From assembly GCA_937871785.1 (NCBI GenBank), contig CALMON010000130.1:1-57489 (forward strand): 57,489 nt of DNA, in the 5' to 3' direction. Both the position numbers and the translations under genes were made by a program. Within the stretch, counting starts at the first letter, position 1, and each line of letters begins with the position of its first letter. Positions 26,934 through 34,147 of the stretch are shown one piece after another. Under the pieces are notes generated by a model. That model searched no databases. It had not been told where the DNA came from and was given only the letters and a program-made list of their open reading frames with translations. This DNA is from an uncultured Granulicella sp. GTDB taxonomy: Bacteria; Acidobacteriota; Terriglobia; Terriglobales; Acidobacteriaceae.

Positions 26934-28238
26934 TCAATGGCGGCGCAGCACGGCCACCGATTCAAGATGAAACGTCTGCGGGAAGAGGTCGATGAGGTCG
27001 AGCGAGGCGACCCGGTACCCACCGTCCTCCAGCACGCGGAGATCGCGCGCGAGCGTCGTCGGATCGCACGACACGTAGACGATTTGCGGCGCGCCGAGCC
27101 GCAGGAGCAGCTTGCAGGCGTCCACGCCTGCCCCGGCGCGGGGAGGGTCGAGCACGATCAGATCGGGCCGCTCGCGTTGCGTGATGGCCGTGCGCAGGAA
27201 GTCGAGCGTGGTTTGCTCTACGGCGCGATGGTGCTTACCGAGTTTCAGGAGCGAGCGGCCGAGGTCGGCGGCCGCCGCCGGGTTGGCTTCCACCGCTGTC
27301 ACCTGGGCGAAGCTCCGCGCCAGCACGCGTGAAAACAGGCCGACGCCGGCGAACAAGTCCCACGCCAGCGCTCCGGTTCTCCCTGCTGTGACGAGCTCCA
27401 CCAGCTTCGGCAGCAAAAACCGGTTGACCTGAAAGAAGCCTCCGCGGGAAACCCAGTAGGTTTCCGCAGCCTCTTGCGGCACCGGCACGGTGTAAGTCAC
27501 CCCCGCCGCGCCGACGGCGTCGAGCGTCCGGCCGGTAGGCCCGGTGCGCGGATCGAAGGCTTCCGCCGCCAGCCCGGCGACGCTCGGCATCATGGCTTGC
27601 AGCGCGTTCTGCATCCGCTGCAGCGCCGCCTGCGGCGCCTTGGTGCGGGCCGCGCAGAACAGCGTCACCTCGATTCGCGTCAGGTCGTCGTTGGCGAACA
27701 ATTCGAGTTCCTGCGCGGCACGGAGCCAGTGCGCGGCGTCGCGATCGGTGAAGGTCAGCGCGAGCAGGGCCTCGGCCACAGGAAGAAGCGGCGGCGCGCT
27801 GATGGGGCAGGTGACGATAGGTAGAAAGGTGGTCGTGCCGCGCAGGTTATAGCCAAAGCGCAGGGTGCCTTCTACAGTAGCCAGCCGCAGCCGAATGCGA
27901 TTGCGATAGCCGTAGGGCTCGGCGCTGTGCAAGGGGATTTCTGGCGGTGCGTGTACGCCCGCCTGCTGAAGCAGACCGGTCAGAATCGTGCGCTTGAGCG
28001 CGCCCTGCGCGTTGGCGGCGATCATCTGGTACTGGCAGCCGCCGCAGGCGCTAAAGTGCGGGCAGGGCGGAGCGACACGCGCTGCGGAACGCTCAAGAAC
28101 CTGAACCAGCGCGCCGTCGGCATGGACCGCAATCGTTTCCCCGGGGACGACAAAGGGTAGCGTCACGGCAGGATCGTTTGTCGCAAAGGCACCGCCATAG
28201 AGCGGCGTCCCGACCTGCACCAGCCGCGGTTCGCTCAT
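26934..28238 (-). CDS. rlmD: 23S rRNA (uracil-C5)-methyltransferase, RlmD/RumA type
   Basis: The 434-residue protein has an N-terminal TRAM-like segment, an iron-sulfur cysteine set (C-P-H-F-S-A-C-G-G-C plus V-T-C-P about residue 142), and a C-terminal SAM methyltransferase domain with D-L-F-A-G-V-G-L-F, the N-P-A-A-A motif and V-L-D-P-P-R. The nucleophile is the cysteine of V-S-C-D-P. Members methylate C5 of a uracil in 23S rRNA or tRNA; RlmD (U1939) is the most likely but TrmA-type relatives cannot be excluded. Its ATG overlaps the stop of the upstream hypothetical gene by four bases, indicating translational coupling. Confidence 0.9.
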   Translation of the reverse strand: MSEPRLVQVGTPLYGGAFATNDPAVTLPFVVPGETIAVHADGALVQVLERSAARVAPPCPHFSACGGCQYQMIAANAQGALKRTILTGLLQQAGVHAPPEIPLHSAEPYGYRNRIRLRLATVEGTLRFGYNLRGTTTFLPIVTCPISAPPLLPVAEALLALTFTDRDAAHWLRAAQELELFANDDLTRIEVTLFCAARTKAPQAALQRMQNALQAMMPSVAGLAAEAFDPRTGPTGRTLDAVGAAGVTYTVPVPQEAAETYWVSRGGFFQVNRFLLPKLVELVTAGRTGALAWDLFAGVGLFSRVLARSFAQVTAVEANPAAAADLGRSLLKLGKHHRAVEQTTLDFLRTAITQRERPDLIVLDPPRAGAGVDACKLLLRLGAPQIVYVSCDPTTLARDLRVLEDGGYRVASLDLIDLFPQTFHLESVAVLRRH

Positions 28239-28951
28239 TCGCCGTGGCTCATATAAAAAAGGCTGAGGCGAGGCAGCTTGCGCGCTTCCAGCAGACGTTT
28301 GAGCAGGAGCTGCGCCTGCACCTGCCGCAGTTGCACCGCGCCCATTTTGCCGCGGTAGGGTGCGAGTTCGCGGTCGGCCTGCGCCCGCAACGCCACGATC
28401 TCGGCTTCCGGCTCGGCCGCCATCAGCGTTGCGACCAGACGCTCTTCGAGCACGGTCAGAGTGCGGTCAAGCTCGTCAAGCGGCAACGGGGAAGCTGACC
28501 GCATCTCCAGCGCAAGCTCCCCGAGCCGTTGGGTCGTTTGCGCGACGGCGGCGGCGGCACCGTCGGGTACCAGGTTCGCTTGCATCGCGGCTGCGTTCGC
28601 GTCGAGAAACCGCGCTACCCGCTCGCCTTCGAAGCCGCTATCCTGGGGCTCGCGGGCTTCCGGCTGGGCTTTGCCCGCGCTGGCCTCATGCATTTCCTCG
28701 GTCGCCTGCATCACGGCCTGCGCGCACCAGGCAAGGCCGTTTACCTTGCGCTGGCGAGCGCCGGCCCGGGCGCGCTTCGCGTCGTGCTTGTCGAACGCGT
28801 CGTCGATACCGCGCAGCACGGCTTCGAGCGGTATGCCGGCTTCGCGCCACGTATCGATCAGCGCCCAATCCAGTGTCGACAGCAGTAGAAGGGAGCCGCG
28901 CCGGCGGGAAAACCGCTCTTCGATCTCGGAGAAGTATTCGAAATAGTTCAT
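28235..28951 (-). CDS. Conserved hypothetical protein coupled to rlmD
   Basis: A 238-residue soluble protein beginning M-N-Y-F-E-Y-F-S-E-I-E-E-R-F, with a mostly helical, Ala/Glu/Arg-rich composition and a likely coiled region near the C-terminus (Q-L-R-Q-V-Q-A-Q-L-L-L-K-R-L-L). I see no known domain. Its last bases overlap the rlmD start (ATGA), so the two are cotranslated, which suggests a linked function. The ATG at 28951 is chosen because the N-terminal motif begins there; sequence farther upstream belongs to a repeat-like spacer. Confidence 0.8.
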   Translation of the reverse strand: MNYFEYFSEIEERFSRRRGSLLLLSTLDWALIDTWREAGIPLEAVLRGIDDAFDKHDAKRARAGARQRKVNGLAWCAQAVMQATEEMHEASAGKAQPEAREPQDSGFEGERVARFLDANAAAMQANLVPDGAAAAVAQTTQRLGELALEMRSASPLPLDELDRTLTVLEERLVATLMAAEPEAEIVALRAQADRELAPYRGKMGAVQLRQVQAQLLLKRLLEARKLPRLSLFYMSHGE

Positions 28952-28984
28952 GGGAGAAAAGCTTTGTGGCGACGCTTGCGATGG

Positions 28985-29068
28985 TCTCAGTTTTGAGTTG
29001 TCAGTCATGAGTGGTGAGCCAGTTCAGGCGCGGAACTCAGGACTGAAAACTCACCCCTCAGAACTCTT
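28985..29068. repeat. Degenerate spacer sequence shared with other intergenic gaps
   Basis: The gap between coaX and the rlmD-coupled gene contains AGTTGTCAGTCATGAGTG (28996-29013). The reverse complement of these 18 bases occurs at 46340-46357, in another gap. The following GAACTCA-rich text resembles 33960-34013. No gene or hairpin of note. Confidence 0.35.
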
Positions 29069-29080
29069 TCCCAACCCGGG

Positions 29081-29881
29081 CTACCGCCTGCGCCCGCGCT
29101 CGGCGTTCCTTTCCCAGATGATCCGCAGCCCGGTCAGCGTCAGCATGTCGTCGACCTGATGCACATGCTTGCAGCCGCCCGCGATCAGCTTGGCGAGCCC
29201 GCCGGTTGCGATCGTTTTCGTTTCCGGGCCGAGCTCCGCGATCATGCGCTCGAGAATACCGTCGACCATGCCGATGTAACCGTAATACAGGCCGATCTGG
29301 ATGTTGTCCGTTGTTCCAGTCCCGATGATTTTGGCGGGCCGCTTGATTTCCACGCGCGGCAGCCGGGCGGCGCGCGTAAACAGCGCATCGGCGGCAATGC
29401 CGAGCCCGGGCGCGATCGCGCCGCCCAGAAACTCGCCCCGCTTCGACACCACATCGAACGTCGTCGCCGTACCCATGTCGACCACGATGGCCGGTCCGCC
29501 CACCTGCGCAAAGGCGGCGACGCAGTTCACGATGCGGTCGGCTCCGGCTTCGGCGGGGTTGTCGGTCAGCACCGGCAGCCCGGTTTTGACGCCGGGTTCG
29601 ATGAACAGCGGCTTCACCTTCAGGTACTGCTCGCAGACGCGGCGAAACACGGCGTCAAGCGGCGGAACGACCGACGACACGATCGCGCCGTCGATCTGGT
29701 CGAGAGCCAGTCCGCGCATCGTAAACAGCATCTGGAACTTGATGCCGATCTCGTCGGCGGTTTCGGCCGTCGGCGTGGTGATGCGGAAATCCGCGACCAG
29801 CGCCGCCGGTTGCGCTTCGCTCGCCGGGCGGAAAAGGCCGACGACGGTATTTGAGTTTCCGATATCGATTGCGAGCAGCAT
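29081..29881 (-). CDS. coaX: Type III pantothenate kinase
   Basis: The 266-residue protein starts with M-L-L-A-I-D-I-G-N-S-N-T-V-V-G-L, the phosphate-binding loop of the ASKHA fold, and has the G-A-D-R-I-V-N-C and D-M-G-T-A-T-T-F-D motifs typical of CoaX. It phosphorylates pantothenate with ATP as the first step of CoA synthesis and needs a monovalent cation. CAGGAACC lies just before the ATG. It sits 46 nt downstream of birA on the same strand, a frequent pairing of the two cofactor genes. Confidence 0.96.
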   Translation of the reverse strand: MLLAIDIGNSNTVVGLFRPASEAQPAALVADFRITTPTAETADEIGIKFQMLFTMRGLALDQIDGAIVSSVVPPLDAVFRRVCEQYLKVKPLFIEPGVKTGLPVLTDNPAEAGADRIVNCVAAFAQVGGPAIVVDMGTATTFDVVSKRGEFLGGAIAPGLGIAADALFTRAARLPRVEIKRPAKIIGTGTTDNIQIGLYYGYIGMVDGILERMIAELGPETKTIATGGLAKLIAGGCKHVHQVDDMLTLTGLRIIWERNAERGRRR

Positions 29882-29927
29882 GGTGTCAGGTTCCTGCGCT
29901 GAAACATTCGCGGTCTAATGGGGGCTT

Positions 29928-30728
29928 TCAGGCTTCGCGGACACCGCCCGAAAGCACCGTGCGCCGGGTGCCGTCGTCGGCGCGCACGCGCAAAAAGCCG
30001 TCCGCGTTCAGCCCCTCCGTCACCCCAGTATAGCCGCCGCCTTCAGCCACGGCGACGCGTTTGCCGCGCACCCAGGTGGAGGCCGCCGTGAAGCGGTCAA
30101 GCAGGTCGCCCGCGCCGTCTTCAAGCCGCTTGAGTTCGAGATCCAGAGTTCGCAGCAGCGCGATCAGCACAGCCTCGCGGCTCACCTGGTGGCCTGCGGC
30201 GATCCGCAACGATGTGGCTATAGCGGCGATTTCTTCGGGCAGCGTCGCGTGGTTCAGGTTAAGGCCCACGCCGATGACGGCGTAGCGCAGCGCCTGGGCA
30301 CCGAGCGCGGTTTCCACAAGGATGCCGCCGACTTTCCTCACGCCAGCCGCGGTCGTCAGCAGCAGGTCGTTCGGCCAGCGGATGTCCAACCCGATGGCTG
30401 CGGCCTCGCGTACCGACTGCTGCGCGGCCAGGCCGGTCGCGAGCGAAATCCAAAGCGCTTCGCGCAGCGGAAGCGCAAGCCGGACCAGCGCGCTGACGTA
30501 CAGGCCGTCGCCGGGCGGTGAAACCCATTGGTGGCCGCCGCGTCCGCGCCCGGAGGTCTGCTCGTCGGCCACGTAGACCGTGCCTTCGGGCGCGCCTGCG
30601 GCTGCATCGGCCAGCAGCCGGGTGTTGGTGGAATCGACACTGGCAAAGTGCCGCAGCTTGCCCGAGAAGCGCGTGCCCACCAGCGCCTGCCGCATGGCCG
30701 CCACGTCGAATCCGCGAGATAACTCCAT
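29928..30728 (-). CDS. birA: Biotin-[acetyl-CoA-carboxylase] ligase, monofunctional
   Basis: The 266-residue enzyme has the catalytic motifs S-V-D-S-T-N-T, the adenylate loop G-R-G-R-G-G-H-Q-W, D-I-R-W-P-N-D and K-V-G-G-I-L-V-E-T, followed by the small C-terminal SH3-like domain. The N-terminal DNA-binding domain of the E. coli-type repressor is absent, so it activates biotin and attaches it to carboxylase carrier protein but should not regulate transcription. The ATG at 30728 has no good Shine-Dalgarno; TACGAT ends 6 nt before it, consistent with a leaderless message. It heads the birA-coaX unit and is divergent from a small membrane-protein gene. Confidence 0.93.
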   Translation of the reverse strand: MELSRGFDVAAMRQALVGTRFSGKLRHFASVDSTNTRLLADAAAGAPEGTVYVADEQTSGRGRGGHQWVSPPGDGLYVSALVRLALPLREALWISLATGLAAQQSVREAAAIGLDIRWPNDLLLTTAAGVRKVGGILVETALGAQALRYAVIGVGLNLNHATLPEEIAAIATSLRIAAGHQVSREAVLIALLRTLDLELKRLEDGAGDLLDRFTAASTWVRGKRVAVAEGGGYTGVTEGLNADGFLRVRADDGTRRTVLSGGVREA

Positions 30729-30734
30729 CCCGCC

Positions 30735-30740
30735 ATCGTA
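30735..30740 (-). promoter_or_regulatory. Candidate -10 element of birA (TACGAT), near-leaderless
   Basis: On the minus strand TACGAT ends 6 nt before the birA ATG. Transcription would then start at or next to the start codon. No clear -35 is seen. Confidence 0.35.
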
Positions 30741-30751
30741 AACCGCATCCA

Positions 30752-31168
30752 ATGCGTATGCCGACCGAGCTTGCGGTTCCGATGCTGCACCAGTTCGTGG
30801 TTCTTGTGCTGCTTGCGATTCCGATCGCGTGCGCTTCGTGGACCGTCACGCATGAAGAAGTATTTCGCGAGCCGCGTGAGTTCTGCAAGCGCAAGAGCCA
30901 GGATTGCGGCCATGTCGCCCAGCGCAAATTTTTCTACCTGTTCACCTGCGAGTATTGTTTTTCGCACTACGTGACGGCTTTGGTGTTGATCGGCACGCAA
31001 TATCAGCTTCTCTACACAGGCTGGCGTGGCTATCTTGCCGCGTGGCTGGCGCTGGTGTGGGCGGCCAATGTGTATATGAGCCTGTTCAACCGGCTGCGGC
31101 TGGACATCAAACACGAGAACGTCACCATTGCGGTAGAACAAAGCACGCTGCCCGCCGAAGCCAGGTAG
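30752..31168 (+). CDS. Small membrane protein with paired cysteines
   Basis: The 138-residue protein has three hydrophobic segments (about residues 12-30, 70-84 and 90-108) and a loop with four cysteines in two pairs (F-C-K-R-K-S-Q-D-C and T-C-E-Y-C-F-S-H-Y), which could bind a metal or form disulfides. The sequence F-T-C-E-Y-C-F-S-H-Y resembles small integral proteins of the DUF1360 kind, but I am not certain. The start ATG at 30752 or the one two codons later are both possible. It is divergent from birA and followed 54 nt later by the UvrC-like gene. Confidence 0.75.
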   Translation: MRMPTELAVPMLHQFVVLVLLAIPIACASWTVTHEEVFREPREFCKRKSQDCGHVAQRKFFYLFTCEYCFSHYVTALVLIGTQYQLLYTGWRGYLAAWLALVWAANVYMSLFNRLRLDIKHENVTIAVEQSTLPAEAR

Positions 31169-31210
31169 CGGCTGCCTGCTTACCTGACGCGCGGGCTTCC
31201 GGGTTCCGTC

Positions 31211-31216
31211 TACAAT
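31211..31216 (+). promoter_or_regulatory. Candidate -10 element of UvrC-like gene (TACAAT)
   Basis: TACAAT ends 6 nt before the GTG start codon, and there is no Shine-Dalgarno between them. This spacing would put the transcription start on the start codon. The best -35 match is weak. Confidence 0.4.
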
Positions 31217-31222
31217 CTCGCT

Positions 31223-32881
31223 GTGGGCGATGCCTTCAGCTTCGAGCATTACCTCGCGTTTTCCCCCGAAAACGCTGAGGCCCTGCTGCGCACGGTTCCC
31301 GCGGCTCCGGGGGTGTTCGCGTTGCGCGGAGCCGACCCCGCCGCCGAGCCCTACCTGACCCGCGCCGCCGACCTGCGCCGTCGCCTGCGCCGGCTGCTCG
31401 CACCGCCGGAGGCCGTCGACGCGGCCGGCCGGCCGGTGCTGTCGAAACGCCTGAACCTGCGCGAGCGCGTCCGTTCCATTCAGTGGACCCGCACCGGCTC
31501 TGAGTTCGAATCCGCTCTGACGCTGTACTGCGCCACGCGCTCGGCGTTCGGGGCCGAGCAGGCCCGCAAGCGCATGAGACTTTACGCGCCTTATTTTCTG
31601 CGCGTCACGGCGACTCACCAGCACCCGCGCGTCTACGCGACGAACCGGCTGTCGCGGCGTGCACTGGCCGAAACGTTCGGCCCGTTCCCTTCGCGCGCCG
31701 CCGCCGAGCGCTACGGCGACGCCGTGCTCGACCTTTTCAAGCTGCGCCGCTGTTATGAGGACCTCGTCGTCCATCCCGACCACCCCGGCTGCGCCTACGG
31801 CGAGATGAACAAGTGCCTGGCCCCCTGCAAAACTGCCTGCACCGCCGAGGACTACGCCGCTGAAGCTGCCCGGGTACTCGCCTTTTTCCGCACGCGCGGC
31901 GAGTCCATGCTGGCCGAGGTCGCCGCAGCCCGCGAAGCTGCCAGCGAGCGGATGGACTTTGAAGCTGCCGCCGCGCTTCACCGGCAGTGGGAAAAGGTGC
32001 GCGCCGCGGCGCTGCTGGCCGACGAGCTCGTCCGCCCGGTCGCCGAGCTGCGCGCGCTCGTGCTGCAGGAGACCACGCCGCGCGCTCCTGCTTCGGCGCA
32101 GGACGGCGGAGCCGCGTTCAGCCTGGACGTTCCGGCCCTTGAGCCCGCGGATGCTCAAGGCTCGTCGGCCTTCACGGAAGGCCGAACAGAGGACGCAGCC
32201 GTGTTTCTTCTGCAGGCTGGCCGCCTCGTCGGCCCCGAGCGGCTATCGACGCTAGGCGTCCGCGCCGTCCGCGAGCAGACCGCCGTGGGCAGCAGCCTTT
32301 TCGCGCAGCCGCTGATGCTCGCGGCCGTCCCGCTCGCCGAATCCGCCACCGCTCCGGGTGCGCCACCCTCGTCAACGGCTGCACCGCCGACTACGGTGGG
32401 CATCGGCGGAGGCGAACCTTCCACGGCTCTCCAGGGAGCCCTGTCGTTTGATCAGCCAACGCCACACTCCGGAACCTCCGCGACCCACACCCCCGAAGAC
32501 CGCGCCCGCGCCGCCATCGCCGCGCTGGAAGCGCAAACCGGCACCGAGCCCGACGCCGCCGAGTTTTGCGACTTCGTGTCGCTGTTCCGCCGCTGGTATT
32601 ACCGGCCTGAAAAGCAGCGGCAGGGGGAGGTCTTTCTGCCCAACCCCGACGGCTCGTGGCCGACGCGCCGCCTCCTCAATGGAGCGGCCCGCGTCGTGCT
32701 CGGGCCGCCCGTGCAGGCCGACGCGGTCAACCGCGAGGCCGCGCGCGAAGCCCTGAAAGCGCAAAAGACCAAGGTGATCCACGAAGGCCGCGAAGGCGTC
32801 GAGCGCGTCGTTCCCGTGCTGCCGAAGCGCTCGCGCAGTCGAAAGGCCGTTCTTCCCGCAGATGTGAGAAGCGGGCTATGA
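31223..32881 (+). CDS. UvrC-like protein lacking the C-terminal endonuclease domain
   Basis: The 552-residue protein aligns by pattern with UvrC at its N-terminus: P-G-V-F-A-L-R at the GIY position and Y-L-T-R-A-A-D-L-R-R-R-L at the YIG/arginine position, so the GIY-YIG centre is altered. Next come a cysteine cluster (C-A-Y-G-E-M-N-K-C-L-A-P-C-K-T-A-C) and a UVR-like helix (E-R-M-D-F-E-A-A-A-A-L-H). The RNase-H-like nuclease and helix-hairpin-helix parts of UvrC are missing. A low-complexity Ala/Pro/Thr segment (about 290-430) leads to a distinct C-terminal module with R-R-W-Y-Y-R and W-P-T-R-R-L. The family appears lineage-specific; function unknown, perhaps DNA binding without incision. The GTG start seems leaderless. 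Confidence 0.82.
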   Translation: MGDAFSFEHYLAFSPENAEALLRTVPAAPGVFALRGADPAAEPYLTRAADLRRRLRRLLAPPEAVDAAGRPVLSKRLNLRERVRSIQWTRTGSEFESALTLYCATRSAFGAEQARKRMRLYAPYFLRVTATHQHPRVYATNRLSRRALAETFGPFPSRAAAERYGDAVLDLFKLRRCYEDLVVHPDHPGCAYGEMNKCLAPCKTACTAEDYAAEAARVLAFFRTRGESMLAEVAAAREAASERMDFEAAAALHRQWEKVRAAALLADELVRPVAELRALVLQETTPRAPASAQDGGAAFSLDVPALEPADAQGSSAFTEGRTEDAAVFLLQAGRLVGPERLSTLGVRAVREQTAVGSSLFAQPLMLAAVPLAESATAPGAPPSSTAAPPTTVGIGGGEPSTALQGALSFDQPTPHSGTSATHTPEDRARAAIAALEAQTGTEPDAAEFCDFVSLFRRWYYRPEKQRQGEVFLPNPDGSWPTRRLLNGAARVVLGPPVQADAVNREAAREALKAQKTKVIHEGREGVERVVPVLPKRSRSRKAVLPADVRSGL

Positions 32882-32906
32882 TGCTATCGCCTAAGGCGGT
32901 CGATGC

Positions 32907-33197
32907 ATGAGACTGAGAACCTGGGCAGCAACCGGTGCCGTTGTCGGCGTCGTCCTCGCCCTCCTGTCGGTCACTGACGCGCGCAACCATCTGCCAGAGT
33001 CATGGCACATTTCCGACAATATCGACTACTACATTTGTTACTGGGCCATACTCGGCTTTGCCCATTGGCGTTCCGACTTCACGTTTCACGCCGCCGTGAT
33101 CTTTCTAAACGCCTGCACGTTTGCGTTGCCGTTCTTCTTGTTCGGAGCGCTCGTGCTCTACGTCAAGCTCATCGTAGCGAGCGGTAAGCGGGCATAA
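32907..33197 (+). CDS. Small hypothetical membrane protein
   Basis: A 96-residue protein with an N-terminal hydrophobic segment (about residues 6-22) and a second one near the C-terminus (about 62-88), linked by an aromatic stretch (D-N-I-D-Y-Y-I-C-Y-W). No family is recognised. TATGAT at 32877-32882, overlapping the stop of the previous gene, may be its -10. No clear Shine-Dalgarno precedes the ATG. The rpe gene follows after 22 nt. Confidence 0.65.
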   Translation: MRLRTWAATGAVVGVVLALLSVTDARNHLPESWHISDNIDYYICYWAILGFAHWRSDFTFHAAVIFLNACTFALPFFLFGALVLYVKLIVASGKRA

Positions 33198-33204
33198 CCG
33201 CTGC

Positions 33205-33210
33205 TACACT
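33205..33210 (+). promoter_or_regulatory. Candidate -10 element of rpe (TACACT)
   Basis: TACACT ends 9 nt before the rpe ATG with no Shine-Dalgarno between, so the 5' leader would be zero to a few nucleotides. Confidence 0.35.
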
Positions 33211-33219
33211 AACCCCGTC

Positions 33220-33894
33220 ATGATCGAACTCGCCTTTTCCATCCTGTCCGCGGACTTTGCGCACCTTGCCGACGAGATCGCCACGGCCACCCGGGGCGGC
33301 GGCACCATCATCCACGTCGACGTGATGGACGGCCATTTTGTCCCGAACATTACCTTCGGCCCGCCGGTCGTCAAGGCCATTCGCCCGGTAACGAAGCTGC
33401 CGCTCGACTGCCATCTCATGATCGAGGACCCGGACAAATTTATCCCTGCATTTGCCGAGGCCGGCGCGGACATGGTGTCGGTTCACGTGGAAGCCTGCCG
33501 CCACCTCAATCGCACGTTGCAACTGATCGCCGACCATGGCATGGCCGCCGGCGTCGTGCTGAACCCGGCGACCCCTGTCGAGATGGTTGCCGAAGTGCTG
33601 CCGATGGTGCACCACGTCCTGGTAATGAGCGTGAATCCGGGCTTTGGGGGTCAGAAGTTTCTGCCGCGCGCGGTCGACCGCATCGCGCACCTCGCGCGGC
33701 TGCGCAGCGAGCTGGGATGGAACTACCGCATCGAAGTCGACGGTGGGATTTCACGGGAAACAGTGGGCTCGGTCGTGCGCGCCGGGGCGGACATGCTCGT
33801 GGCGGGCTCGGCGATCTTTCAGTCCGGCAAGACCGAAGCGAACGCCGTTGAGTTCCTGCGCCTCGCGCGGAGCGCCGGTGAGCGGCTCGCCTGA
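33220..33894 (+). CDS. rpe: Ribulose-phosphate 3-epimerase
   Basis: The 224-residue TIM-barrel enzyme has F-S-I-L-S-A-D-F at its start, the metal-binding H-V-D-V-M-D-G-H-F-V-P and C-H-L-M-I-E motifs, M-S-V-N-P-G-F-G-G-Q and the phosphate-binding E-V-D-G-G-I-S. It interconverts ribulose 5-phosphate and xylulose 5-phosphate in the pentose-phosphate pathway, the pathway that also uses the transaldolase at the right end of this window. The ATG has no upstream Shine-Dalgarno. Confidence 0.97.
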   Translation: MIELAFSILSADFAHLADEIATATRGGGTIIHVDVMDGHFVPNITFGPPVVKAIRPVTKLPLDCHLMIEDPDKFIPAFAEAGADMVSVHVEACRHLNRTLQLIADHGMAAGVVLNPATPVEMVAEVLPMVHHVLVMSVNPGFGGQKFLPRAVDRIAHLARLRSELGWNYRIEVDGGISRETVGSVVRAGADMLVAGSAIFQSGKTEANAVEFLRLARSAGERLA

Positions 33895-34147
33895 ACGCAT
33901 AGTGCAGCGGCCCAAGGCGAACGGTGGGCTGGTCTGTGCGGTGGGTTACCAGTGATGAGCTTCGAAATGGCTGCTCGGAACTCATGGCTCACGGCCCAAA
34001 GCTCGTAACTCTTACCAAAGTCCGTTCCCGTCCGAATTCCTGCGGTCGTCCCGCGTTCGACCCGCGTTCGACCCCGCGCCGCCGAACCGGCTAGAATATG
34101 GGGAGAACAGCTTGCTTCCCGCGGCTTTCCCTCGGAGTCTCATACCC

